Source: Bradyrhizobium yuanmingense
Lineage (GTDB): Bacteria; Pseudomonadota; Alphaproteobacteria; Rhizobiales; Xanthobacteraceae
DNA length: 64,000 nt
Assembly: GCF_900094575.1 (NCBI RefSeq)
Contig: NZ_FMAE01000012.1
Span: 95,772 to 159,771, forward strand
Reading direction: 5' to 3'
Part shown: piece by piece, positions 44,935 to 53,502 of the stretch
Numbering within the stretch: position 1 is the first letter of the stretch
How the letters are laid out: the number at the start of each line of letters is the position of its first letter
The notes under the pieces: generated by a model
Seen by the model: the letters and a program-made list of their open reading frames with translations, nothing else
The model's database searches: none
What the model was told of the DNA's origin: nothing
Translations under genes and position numbers: made by a program

Positions 44935-46130
44935 GACAAGCCGTCATCCTCGTCGGTGGGCTCGGCACCCGCCTTGGCGAACGCACCAAATCCGTGCCGA
45001 AGCCGATGCTCGAGATCGGCGGCCGGCCGTTTCTCGACACGCTGATCGATGAACTCGCCCGCTATCAGGCCTTCGATGAGATCCTGTTGCTTGCCGGCCA
45101 CAAGGCCGACATCGTCGAGAGCCACTACGCCGGAGCGGCGCGGGGCCGGGCAAAGATCGTCGTGTCGCGCGAAACCGAGCCGCTCGGTACCGGCGGCGCG
45201 CTCGTGAACGCGCGCGATCTGCTGCACGACCGTTTCCTGCTGCTCAACGGCGACTCGCTGTTCGACTTCAACCTGCTTGATCTGATCGCGCGTGCGCGGG
45301 ACGGTCGGATTCACATGGCATTGCGCGACGGCGTCGTCGGGGACCGCTACGGGCGCGTCGCGCTCGAAGGCGACGTGGTGCGCGATTTCATCGCCCCGGG
45401 TGCGGGCGCCACGGGGCCGGTCAATGCCGGGATCTACGTCGTCGACAAGTCCGTTCTCGCCGATATCGCGAAGCTTCCCGCCTCCCTCGAACAGGACGTG
45501 TTTCCCGGCCTTGCCGCGCGCGGCGAGCTGCGCGGCACCGCCTATCGCGGCTATTTCATCGACATCGGCATCCCCGACGATTTCGCGCGCGCCGACCGCG
45601 AGCTGCGCGAGAAGCTGCGGCGTCCCGCCGTGTTCTTCGACCGTGACGGCGTGCTCAACCATGATTCCGGCTACACATTCGAGACGCACAAGCTCGAATG
45701 GATCGACGGGGCACGCGAGGCCGTGAAGACCGTCAACGACGCCGGCTATTTCGCCTTCGTCATCACCAATCAATCCGGCGTCGCGCGCGGCTATTACGAG
45801 GAGCATCACGTCGTCACCCTGCACCGCTGGATGGCGGAGCAGATGGCGCTGGTCGGCGCGCATATCGACGCCTTCGAATATTGCCCCGATCATCCCGAGG
45901 GAACCGTGGCCCGCTATTGCCGCGTCAGCGACCGTCGCAAGCCGGCGCCGGGCATGATCGCCGACCTGGCGCAGCGTTTCCCCATCGACATGGCGCGCAG
46001 CATGGTGATCGGCGACAAGCCGAGCGACCTCGAGGCCGCGCAGGCTGCCGGACTTCCCGGCCATTTGTTCCAGGGCGGCAATCTCGAGGCGTTCGTAAGA
46101 GCGCGCCTGAACGCGGCCGGCAACACTTAG
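44928..46130 (+). CDS. HddC-like nucleotidyltransferase fused to GmhB-like phosphatase
   Basis: The protein is 400 aa from the ATG at 44928 (GGAGGG at 44915). Residues 1-225 are a sugar-1-phosphate nucleotidyltransferase (ILVGGLGTRLGERTKSVPKPM, LNGDSLFDFN, VNAGIYV). Residues about 234-400 are a HAD phosphatase (FFDRDGVLNHD, ITNQSGVARGYY, CPDHPEGTVARYC, KPAPGM, VIGDKPSDLEAA). This joins the heptose-1-phosphate guanylyltransferase and heptose 1,7-bisphosphate phosphatase steps of GDP-heptose synthesis. A matching kinase-like domain is at 33637. No gmhA isomerase is seen in the window. Confidence 0.87.
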   Translation: MLRQAVILVGGLGTRLGERTKSVPKPMLEIGGRPFLDTLIDELARYQAFDEILLLAGHKADIVESHYAGAARGRAKIVVSRETEPLGTGGALVNARDLLHDRFLLLNGDSLFDFNLLDLIARARDGRIHMALRDGVVGDRYGRVALEGDVVRDFIAPGAGATGPVNAGIYVVDKSVLADIAKLPASLEQDVFPGLAARGELRGTAYRGYFIDIGIPDDFARADRELREKLRRPAVFFDRDGVLNHDSGYTFETHKLEWIDGAREAVKTVNDAGYFAFVITNQSGVARGYYEEHHVVTLHRWMAEQMALVGAHIDAFEYCPDHPEGTVARYCRVSDRRKPAPGMIADLAQRFPIDMARSMVIGDKPSDLEAAQAAGLPGHLFQGGNLEAFVRARLNAAGNT

Positions 46131-46190
46131 ATGGCGCGTCAAAAACTGCTGCATTCCCGGGCATTTGTCAGCTTTCGCACCGCTGCTATG

Positions 46191-46218
46191 TTGCGCGCGA
46201 CCGCCAGTATGCTATAGC
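46191..46218 (+). promoter_or_regulatory. candidate sigma-70-type promoter of the legionaminic operon
   Basis: TTGCGC at 46191-46196 and TATAGC at 46213-46218 are 16 bp apart, in an AT-richer stretch of the 134-bp gap before legB. The preceding gene ends at 46130. Position and spacing fit a -35/-10 pair. Confidence 0.4.
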
Positions 46219-46264
46219 GCCATCTTGTTGCGAAGACTGGCTTAATCGCCTTTTGGGGTCCGGC

Positions 46265-47284
46265 ATGGCAGATCTGAGGGACGCCCGCGTCCTCGTTACC
46301 GGCAGCGACGGCTTCATCGGTTCGCATGTCGTCGAGGAGCTGGTGAAAGCCGGGGCCCGCGTCAAGGCGATCGTCTGCTACAACTCCTTCAACTCCTGGG
46401 GCTGGCTGGACACCGTTCCCGCCGACATCATGAAGTCCGTGGAGGTGGTCGCCGGCGACATCCGCGATCCGCATTTCATGATCGCAGCCGCCAGCGGCTG
46501 CACCGACGTGCTGCACCTGGCGGCGCTGATCGCGATTCCCTTCTCCTATGTCGCGCCCGATTCCTATGTCGAGACCAATGTGCGCGGCACCGTGAACGTG
46601 CTCCAGGCCGCGCGCATGGCCGGCGTGCGGCGCTTCGTGCAGACCTCGACCAGCGAGGTCTATGGCACGGCGCAGACCGTTCCGATCAAGGAGAGCCATC
46701 CGCTGGTCGGCCAGTCGCCCTACTCGGCCTCGAAGATTGCCTCCGATCAGATGGCGCTATCGTTCCACGCCTCGTTCGACATGCCGGTCGTCGTGATCAG
46801 GCCGTTCAACACCTATGGACCGCGGCAATCGGCGCGTGCGGTGATCCCCACGATCATCAGCCAGATCGCGACCGGCAAGCGCAGGATTCGTCTCGGCGCC
46901 GTCAGCCCGACCCGTGACTTCTCCTTCGTCACCGACACCGCGCGCGGCCTGATCGCGGGACTCACCGCACCGGCCGAGCAGACCGTCGGCCAGACCATCA
47001 ATCTCGGTAGCGGCTTCGAGATCTCGGTCGGCGCCACCGCGCAGATGATCGCCGACGTCATGGGGACCACGATCGAGATCGAGACCGACGAGGCGCGGCT
47101 GCGTCCCGCCAATAGCGAGGTCGAGCGCCTCTGGGCCGACAATTCCAAGGCGCGCCAGCAGCTCGGCTGGGCCCCGGAATTCGGTGGGATCGAAGGCATG
47201 CGCCAGGGCATCGTGAAGACGGTGAACTGGTTCACCAATCCCGTCAATCTCGGCCGCTACAAGGCGGACGTCTACAATGTCTGA
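46265..47284 (+). CDS. legB: LegB-type NAD-dependent nucleotide-sugar 4,6-dehydratase
   Basis: The protein is 339 aa from MADLRDARVLVTGSDGFIGSH (GxxGxxG NAD site). It has TSTSEVYGTAQ, the catalytic YSASK and RPFNTYGPRQSARAV, the extended-SDR dehydratase set. In the Campylobacter legionaminic route, LegB acts on GDP-GlcNAc to give the 4-keto-6-deoxy sugar. It is the first gene of a tight operon with legC (8-bp overlap), legG and legI, which fixes its likely role. It could in principle use UDP-GlcNAc. Confidence 0.9.
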   Translation: MADLRDARVLVTGSDGFIGSHVVEELVKAGARVKAIVCYNSFNSWGWLDTVPADIMKSVEVVAGDIRDPHFMIAAASGCTDVLHLAALIAIPFSYVAPDSYVETNVRGTVNVLQAARMAGVRRFVQTSTSEVYGTAQTVPIKESHPLVGQSPYSASKIASDQMALSFHASFDMPVVVIRPFNTYGPRQSARAVIPTIISQIATGKRRIRLGAVSPTRDFSFVTDTARGLIAGLTAPAEQTVGQTINLGSGFEISVGATAQMIADVMGTTIEIETDEARLRPANSEVERLWADNSKARQQLGWAPEFGGIEGMRQGIVKTVNWFTNPVNLGRYKADVYNV

Positions 47285-48503
47285 GGCAATTGTGGGAACG
47301 GCCGCGACCAGATCCGACGTCTCTACGCGCACCTTCGATCCGAACGCCGTGGTCGATGCCGTCCGGCGCGCCGCAGGCACGCCCAACGGCATCCTCGGCC
47401 TGCACGAGCCGGTGTTTGCCGGCAACGAGGTCGCCTATCTCGAAGAATGCATCAAGAGCACTTTCGTCTCCTCGGTCGGCCCGTTCGTCGACCGCTTCGA
47501 GCGGATGCTGGAGGAGGTGACGGGCGCCAAACGCGCGGTCGCCGTCGTCAACGGCACGGCGGCATTGCACGCCTGCTTCCGCCTCGCCGGCGTCGAGCCC
47601 GGCGACGAGGTCATCTCGCCGGCGCTGACCTTCATCGCGACCACGAACGCGATCGCCTATTGCGGGGCGGTGCCGCATTTCGTCGACAGCTCCTTCGCCA
47701 CGCTCGGCATGGACCCGCGCGCCCTCGCCGCGCGGCTCGAGAGGATTGCCGAGCGAACGCCAAAGGGCGCGGTCAATCGCGAGACCGGACACCGCATCGC
47801 TGCGATCTCGCCGATGCACACGTTCGGCCATCCCGTCGAGCTCGACGAGATCGCCGCGATCGCCCGCGACTGGGGCATCGCACTGGTGGAGGACGCCGCG
47901 GAATCCTTGGGCTCGACCTACAAGGGTCACGCCGTCGGATCGCAGGCGCGGCTCGCGGCGCTGAGTTTCAACGGCAACAAGATCGTCACCACAGGCGGCG
48001 GCGGCGCCATCCTCACCAACGACGAGGAGCTCGGACGCCGCGCCAAGCATCTCACCACCACCGCGAAGCTGCCGCACAAATGGGCCTTCGTGCACGACGA
48101 GATCGGCTTCAACTACCGCCTGCCCAACCTGAACGCCGCGCTCGGCTGCGCCCAGCTCGAGCAGCTCGACGGTTTCCTGGCAAGCAAGCGCCGGCTGGCT
48201 GCGGCCTATGAGCGCGTCTTTGCGGACGTTCCCGGCGTATGCTTCTCGCGCGAGCCCGAGGGCACCACGAGCAATTACTGGCTGAACGCGATCCTGCTCG
48301 ACGAGGCCCATGCCGGACGGCGGGACGACCTGCTGACGGCGCTGAACGAAGCCGGCTTCGGCGCGCGGCCGGCCTGGACCCTGATGCACCGCCTGCCGAT
48401 GTTCTCGGACAGCCCGCGCGGCGATCTCGCCACCGCCGAGTCGATCGAGCGCCGCCTGATCAACCTGCCGAGCAGCGCCAGCATCAGAGCCCGCGATGAA
48501 TAG
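47277..48503 (+). CDS. legC: LegC-type PLP aminotransferase
   Basis: The protein has 408 aa, DegT/DnrJ/EryC1 (AHBA-type) fold. VNGTAALHACFRLAG, SPALTFIATTNAI, VEDAAESLGSTYKG and SFNGNKIVTTGGGGAI show the PLP pocket, with Lys near residue 235. It transfers an amino group to C4 of the keto sugar made by LegB. The N-terminus of about 30 residues is longer than in pseudaminic PseC enzymes and fits LegC. It overlaps legB and legG by 8 bp each. Confidence 0.9.
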   Translation: MSEAIVGTAATRSDVSTRTFDPNAVVDAVRRAAGTPNGILGLHEPVFAGNEVAYLEECIKSTFVSSVGPFVDRFERMLEEVTGAKRAVAVVNGTAALHACFRLAGVEPGDEVISPALTFIATTNAIAYCGAVPHFVDSSFATLGMDPRALAARLERIAERTPKGAVNRETGHRIAAISPMHTFGHPVELDEIAAIARDWGIALVEDAAESLGSTYKGHAVGSQARLAALSFNGNKIVTTGGGGAILTNDEELGRRAKHLTTTAKLPHKWAFVHDEIGFNYRLPNLNAALGCAQLEQLDGFLASKRRLAAAYERVFADVPGVCFSREPEGTTSNYWLNAILLDEAHAGRRDDLLTALNEAGFGARPAWTLMHRLPMFSDSPRGDLATAESIERRLINLPSSASIRARDE

Positions 48504-49674
48504 CGGAACGCGAAAGATCTGCTTCGTCACCGGCAGCCGGGCCGATTTCGGGCTGCTGGTCTGGCCGATGCGCGCGATCCGCGAGACGTCAGGCTTGAGG
48601 CTCCAGCTCATCGCCACCGGTATGCATCTCGCGCCCGAGTTCGGCTACACCTTCAACGCCATCCGCGACGAGGGCTTCGAAGTCGACGAGCGCGTCGAGA
48701 CGCTGCTTGCCAGCGACACCGGCGCGGGCGTTGCAAAATCGGTCGGGCTCGGCGTGATCGGCTTTGCCGACGCGTTCACGCGGCTGCAACCGGATCTCGT
48801 CGTCGTGCTCGGCGACCGCTTCGAGATGTTCGCGGCCGCCCAGGCCGCGATGTTCATGCGGCTGCCGATGGCGCATCTGTTCGGCGGCGACGTCACCGAA
48901 GGCGCGGTCGACGAATCCGTCCGCCACGCCATCAGCAAGATGTCGCATCTGCATTTCACCAGCAATCAGGACTCGACGCGGCGCTTGATGCAGCTTGGCG
49001 AGCACCCAACCCGTGTCCACACCATCGGCTCGGTCGGCATCGACGCCATCAAGCATCTCGATCTGATGAACCGCGACGACATCGGCAACGCGATCGGGAT
49101 GCCGCTCGGCGAGCGCAATGCGCTCGTGACGTTCCATCCGGTGACGGTCGAGGCCGGACGCTCGGTGGCCGAGCTGGATGAGCTGTTCGCGGCGCTGTCG
49201 AGGCTCGATCCCGGCTTTCGCCTCATCTTCACGCTCGCCAATGCCGATGCCGAAGGGCGCGCGCTGAACGACCGGACCAAGGCCTTCGCGGCCGGCCGGC
49301 CGAACACGATCGCGGTCGCCTCGCTCGGGCAGCTCCGCTATCTCAGCCTGATGAGCCAGGTGGACGTCGTGATCGGCAATTCGTCGAGCGGCATCCTCGA
49401 AGCGCCGTCATTCGGTGTTCCGACGGTGGACATCGGCGACCGTCAGAAGGGGCGCGAGCGCGCCGACTCGGTATTTCACGCCACGCCCGAGCGCGGCGCG
49501 ATCGCCGCGGCGATCTCGCAAGCGCTTGAGCGGGGCCGCAAGGACACCGTCAATCCCTATGGCGACGGCGATTCCAGCCGGCGCTTTGCCGACATCATCG
49601 CGGCCATCCCGGATTTCGGCCAGCTCCTGAAGAAGGGCTTCTACGAAGCTCCCGCAAACGGAGCGCGGCCATGA
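48496..49674 (+). CDS. legG: LegG-type hydrolysing nucleotide-sugar 2-epimerase (NeuC family)
   Basis: The protein has 392 aa. KICFVTGSRADFGLLVWPMRAI is the NeuC N-terminus. VVVLGDRFEMFAAAQAAM, AHLFGGDVTEGAVDESVRHAISKMSHLHF and IGNSSSGILEAPSFGVPTVDIGDRQ are the nucleotide-sugar-binding segments. It removes the nucleotide while inverting C2, giving the free 2,4-diamino mannose-type sugar used by LegI. It lies between legC (8-bp overlap) and legI (4-bp overlap). Confidence 0.92.
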   Translation: MNSGTRKICFVTGSRADFGLLVWPMRAIRETSGLRLQLIATGMHLAPEFGYTFNAIRDEGFEVDERVETLLASDTGAGVAKSVGLGVIGFADAFTRLQPDLVVVLGDRFEMFAAAQAAMFMRLPMAHLFGGDVTEGAVDESVRHAISKMSHLHFTSNQDSTRRLMQLGEHPTRVHTIGSVGIDAIKHLDLMNRDDIGNAIGMPLGERNALVTFHPVTVEAGRSVAELDELFAALSRLDPGFRLIFTLANADAEGRALNDRTKAFAAGRPNTIAVASLGQLRYLSLMSQVDVVIGNSSSGILEAPSFGVPTVDIGDRQKGRERADSVFHATPERGAIAAAISQALERGRKDTVNPYGDGDSSRRFADIIAAIPDFGQLLKKGFYEAPANGARP

Positions 49675-50741
49675 CGAGACACACGCTGATCATCGCGGAG
49701 GCCGGCGTCAATCACGACGGCAGCCTGGACAAGGCACTGGCCCTCGTCGATGCTGCGGCCGATGCCGGTGCCGACATCGTCAAGTTCCAGACCTTCAATG
49801 CAAAGGCGCTGGCGGGCGGAGCGGCGAAGAAGGCCGGCTACCAGCAGCGCACGACGGACGCCGCCGAGAGCCAGCTCGCCATGCTGGAACGTCTCGAGCT
49901 GCCGCAGGCTGCACATCACACACTGATCGCGCGCGCCGAGGAGCGCGGTATCGAGTTCCTGTCGACACCCTTCGACGACGCTTCACTCGCCTTTCTGCTG
50001 TCGCTCGAACTGCCGCGCATCAAGATCGGATCGGGCGATCTCACCAATGCCCCGCTGCTGCACGCTGCAGCGAGGGCCGGTGCGACGCTGATCCTCTCGA
50101 CCGGCATGGCGACGCTCAGCGAGATCGAGGAAGCCCTCGGCGTATTGGCGCACGGCTACGCGCAGCGCAACGATGCTGCGGGCCTCGCATCTTTCCGCGC
50201 GGCGTGGCGCGATCCGGCAGCGCGCGCCGCGCTGGCGCGGCACGTCAGCCTGCTCCATTGCACGACCGAATATCCCTGCCCCATCGCCGATGTGAACCTC
50301 GCTGCGATGGCGACGATGCGGTCGGCGTTCCAGCTTCCGGTCGGCTATTCCGATCACACTGACGGTTTCGAGGTTTCGGTCGCCGCGGTCGCGCTCGGCG
50401 CGGCGGTCATCGAGAAGCACCTGACGCTGGATCGCAGCGCGCCCGGTCCCGACCACGCGGCCTCGCTCGAACCTGATGATTTCAAGCGGATGGTCGGCGC
50501 CATCCGCAATGTTGAGGCCGCGCTCGGCGACGGCGTTAAGGCACCGAGGGAGTCCGAGGTCGGCAATGTGCCGGTCGCGCGCAAGAGCATCGTGGCGGCA
50601 CGCGCACTGAAGGCCGGCGAGATCATCGGCCCGGCCGACATCACCGCCAAGCGGCCGGGCACGGGGCGGTCGCCGATCGAGTACTGGTCCCTGATCGGGA
50701 CCGCGGCACCGCGGGCGCTCGAGCCGGATGATCCGGTCTAG
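49671..50741 (+). CDS. legI: LegI-type N,N'-diacetyllegionaminic acid synthase (NeuB family)
   Basis: The protein has 356 aa. IIAEAGVNHDGSLDKALALVDAA and KFQTFNAKALAGG start the NeuB barrel; GSGDLTNAPLLHAAA, STGMATLSEIEEAL, GYSDHTDGFEVS and GPDHAASLEPDDF follow. A C-terminal SAF domain ends at SPIEYWSLIG. It condenses phosphoenolpyruvate with the diacetamido sugar released by LegG. This is the normal length, unlike the fused paralogue at 35063. Its stop codon shares the CTAG at 50738-50741 with the convergent legH gene. Confidence 0.93.
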   Translation: MTRHTLIIAEAGVNHDGSLDKALALVDAAADAGADIVKFQTFNAKALAGGAAKKAGYQQRTTDAAESQLAMLERLELPQAAHHTLIARAEERGIEFLSTPFDDASLAFLLSLELPRIKIGSGDLTNAPLLHAAARAGATLILSTGMATLSEIEEALGVLAHGYAQRNDAAGLASFRAAWRDPAARAALARHVSLLHCTTEYPCPIADVNLAAMATMRSAFQLPVGYSDHTDGFEVSVAAVALGAAVIEKHLTLDRSAPGPDHAASLEPDDFKRMVGAIRNVEAALGDGVKAPRESEVGNVPVARKSIVAARALKAGEIIGPADITAKRPGTGRSPIEYWSLIGTAAPRALEPDDPV

Positions 50742-51349
50742 CGGCGAGGCTTGGCAGGAACCCCGCGCAGCACCGAGCCGGACGGCCATGAGCCGGTGAC
50801 GACAGAGCCCATCGCGACCAGCGTATCGTTGCCGATGGAAATGTGATCGCGGACACGGCTGCCGAGCCCGACGAAGCAATTGTCGCCGATCTCGGCGCCA
50901 CCGCCGACCACCGTTCCCGGCGAGAGATGGGTGTAGTGTCCAATGCGCACGTCGTGCTCGACGACCGCGCCCGAATTGATGATGCAGTGATGGCCGATCA
51001 TGCTTCGCGCATTGACGATCGCGCCCGGCATGATGACGCAGCCCAGACCGATCGTTGCCGACGGCGAGACGAACGCGCGCGGATGGATCACCGACGCCCA
51101 GCGCGTCAGCTGCAGCCGGCCGATCATCTGCCGGCGCGCGGGCCCCGCCTGCATCGTTCCGACCCCGACCACGAAGGCGGCATCGGGATAGTTCGGCGCA
51201 ACATCATCGGTTCCGAGATAGCGCGCATCGCCCAACGTTCCCGGCTGGCGATCGAGGAAACCGATGACGTTGAACTGGCCCGACAGAAGCGCTGCCTCGT
51301 AGACCATGAAGGCATGTTCGCCGCCGCCGATGATGATCAGATCGTCCAT
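50738..51349 (-). CDS. legH: LegH/NeuD-type sugar O/N-acetyltransferase
   Basis: The protein is 203 aa from MDDLIIIGGGEHAFMVYEAAL (AGGGGAA upstream; an in-frame ATG at 51370 is less likely). The N-terminal Rossmann-like sugar-binding part is followed by left-handed beta-helix hexapeptides (GAIVNARSMIGHHCIINSGA, then VEHDVRIGHYTHLSPGTVV). It ends VLRGVPAKPRR. It should N-acetylate the 4-amino sugar in the legionaminic route. It is the only leg gene on the minus strand and is divergent from ptmE. Confidence 0.88.
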   Translation of the reverse strand: MDDLIIIGGGEHAFMVYEAALLSGQFNVIGFLDRQPGTLGDARYLGTDDVAPNYPDAAFVVGVGTMQAGPARRQMIGRLQLTRWASVIHPRAFVSPSATIGLGCVIMPGAIVNARSMIGHHCIINSGAVVEHDVRIGHYTHLSPGTVVGGGAEIGDNCFVGLGSRVRDHISIGNDTLVAMGSVVTGSWPSGSVLRGVPAKPRR

Positions 51350-51547
51350 CGCGATTCCCCTGAGCTGCACCGATCTTAGCGGCCGGGCCCGGGCGCTTCA
51401 AACCGACCGATTGCGCCTGAAAACGCTTGAATTAACAAGGACAAGCCCGGGTCCCCTGACGGGGTTGACGCCGCCTCTCGCAGCCGCGATATAGCAGGCT
51501 CAGCCGTGGGCTGCCCACAAATCCGGCGTGTACGAGGCAGAATTGCC

Positions 51548-52597
51548 ATGAAATCCTGGCGCAAGGCCATCGTCGGTACCCAGGCCAGTGTGGGCGAGGC
51601 CATTGCCGCGATCGAGAGCGGAAGCATCCAGATTGCGCTGGTGCTCGACGACCAGAACCGGCTGCTCGGCGTGGTCACCGACGGCGACGTCAGACGCGGA
51701 CTGCTGCGCGGCATCGCCCTCACCGGGCTTGCGACCGACATCATGAACCGGACGCCGGTGTCGGCCCCTGCGACCTTGCCCCGTGAGGATCGCCTGCATT
51801 TGATGCGGCAGAGGTCGATCAAGCAGCTCCCGCTCGTCGACGAGGGCGGCCATCTCGTCGTGGTCGAGACGCTCGATGAGCTGCTCGAGCCGCGCCAGTA
51901 TCAGAATCCGGTGCTGATCATGGCCGGCGGCCTCGGCGAGCGCCTGGGTGCGCTGACGCGCGACGTTCCGAAGCCGATGCTCAATGTCGGCGGCCGCCCG
52001 CTGCTCGAGACGATCGTCCGCAACGTCGTCCAGCAAGGCTTCGGCAACATCTTCATTTCGGTGAATTACAAGGCCCAGACGATCAAGGATTACTTTGCCG
52101 ATGGCGTCGCCTTTGGCGCTAACATCCAGTACGTGCACGAGACCGAGCGCCTCGGCACTGCCGGTGCGCTCGGGCTGTTTGCAACACCGCCGGATCTGCC
52201 GATGATCGTCACCAACGGCGACATCCTCACCACGATCAACTACGGAGCGCTTCTCGACTTCCACAACGGAGCGCCGGCAGAAGCGACGATGGCTGTCCGC
52301 GAGCACAAGGTGCACGTCCCCTATGGGGTGGTGTCCACCACGGACGGATTTCTCCAGACCATTCGCGAGAAGCCGACCGAGAGCTGGTTCGTCAGTGCGG
52401 GCATCTATGTGATCGGCAGGTCGGTCTTCCGCCACGTCACGCGGGGCGTCAGCATCGATATGCCGACCGTGCTCGAGCGCGTGATCGCCGACAAGGGACG
52501 CGTCGCGGTCTATCCAATTCGCGAGTACTGGCTCGACATCGGCCGGCTGGAGGATTTCGAGCAGGCGCATGCGGAGTTTCACGAGGTCTTCCCGTGA
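51548..52597 (+). CDS. ptmE: PtmE-like CBS-nucleotidyltransferase
   Basis: The protein has 349 aa. Residues about 5-118 form a CBS pair (NRLLGVVTDGDVRRGLLRGI, KQLPLVDEGGHLVVV). Residues 120-349 are a nucleotidyltransferase (VLIMAGGLGERLGALTRDVPKPML, YVHETERLGTAGAL, VTNGDILTTINYG). This domain order is that of Campylobacter PtmE, the glucosamine-1-phosphate guanylyltransferase that starts the GDP-linked legionaminic route. The first gene of a tight four-gene set (GTGA/ATGA overlaps). Confidence 0.9.
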   Translation: MKSWRKAIVGTQASVGEAIAAIESGSIQIALVLDDQNRLLGVVTDGDVRRGLLRGIALTGLATDIMNRTPVSAPATLPREDRLHLMRQRSIKQLPLVDEGGHLVVVETLDELLEPRQYQNPVLIMAGGLGERLGALTRDVPKPMLNVGGRPLLETIVRNVVQQGFGNIFISVNYKAQTIKDYFADGVAFGANIQYVHETERLGTAGALGLFATPPDLPMIVTNGDILTTINYGALLDFHNGAPAEATMAVREHKVHVPYGVVSTTDGFLQTIREKPTESWFVSAGIYVIGRSVFRHVTRGVSIDMPTVLERVIADKGRVAVYPIREYWLDIGRLEDFEQAHAEFHEVFP

Positions 52598-53502
52598 TCT
52601 CGACAACAGCCGTCGTGGTTGGCCTCGGCTCGATCGGCACAAGGCATGCGCGCGTCCTGCGCGAGCTCGGCCTTCGGGTCGCAACGGTCAGCCGGCGCGA
52701 AGGTGGCGACTACGGTTCGATCGCGCAGGCCGTCGCGGCGGCGCATCCGGACTACGTGGTGATTGCCACCGAGACGGCGCGCCATGCGGACCATCTGCAA
52801 GAGCTGGCGCAAACCGGCTTCCATGGCAAAGTCCTCGTCGAAAAGCCGCTTTTCGCAACGCCGGCACCGCCCCCGAAATATCCGTTTGCCCATGTCAGCG
52901 TCGGATACAATCTGCGCTTTCACCCAGTGATGACGGCGCTGGCGGACACGCTGCGCGGACGCGACGTGATCACGGTCGGCGCCTATGTCGGCCAGGACAT
53001 CAGGGACTGGCGACCGGACCGCGATCACCGCACAACCGCCTCCGCCACGGCTGATGCCGGGGGCGGCGTGCTGCGGGATCTCAGCCACGAGCTGGACTAT
53101 CTGCTCTGGCTGTTCGGGCCATGGCATCGCGTCGCTGCGCTTGGCGGCGCCTCCGGTGCGCGCGACATCGACGTCGACGACCACCTTGACCTGCTGCTCG
53201 ATATGCAGCGGGCGCCGTCCGTCCACGTCCACATGGACTATCTCGACCGTCAGGGCGTCCGCCGCATTCGCGTCAATGTCGAGGACGACACCATCGAGGC
53301 CGATCTCGTCGGCGGCCGCCTCGCCGTCAACGGCAAGGCAAGGGAGATTCCCAGCGAGCGCGACCAGACCTACCGCGACATGCATGTCGCCGCGATGCAA
53401 GGCGCCAGTCCGGCCTGCTCCCTGCCGGAGGCCCTCGGCGTCATGCATCTGATCGACGCCAGCGAGCGCGCGTTGCGCAGCAAGACCTGGGTGTCGCCAT
53501 GA
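52594..53502 (+). CDS. ptmF: PtmF-like Gfo/Idh/MocA oxidoreductase
   Basis: The protein is 302 aa from a GTG overlapping the ptmE stop. VVVGLGSIGTRHARVLRELG is the NAD(P)-binding motif, and VLVEKPLFATPAP holds the EKP signature. VSVGYNLRFHPVM and GGGVLRDLSHELDYLLWLFG belong to the C-terminal substrate domain. In Campylobacter, PtmF works with PtmA in supplying the amino-sugar precursor. Its stop overlaps legF by 4 bp. Confidence 0.88.
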   Translation: MISTTAVVVGLGSIGTRHARVLRELGLRVATVSRREGGDYGSIAQAVAAAHPDYVVIATETARHADHLQELAQTGFHGKVLVEKPLFATPAPPPKYPFAHVSVGYNLRFHPVMTALADTLRGRDVITVGAYVGQDIRDWRPDRDHRTTASATADAGGGVLRDLSHELDYLLWLFGPWHRVAALGGASGARDIDVDDHLDLLLDMQRAPSVHVHMDYLDRQGVRRIRVNVEDDTIEADLVGGRLAVNGKAREIPSERDQTYRDMHVAAMQGASPACSLPEALGVMHLIDASERALRSKTWVSP

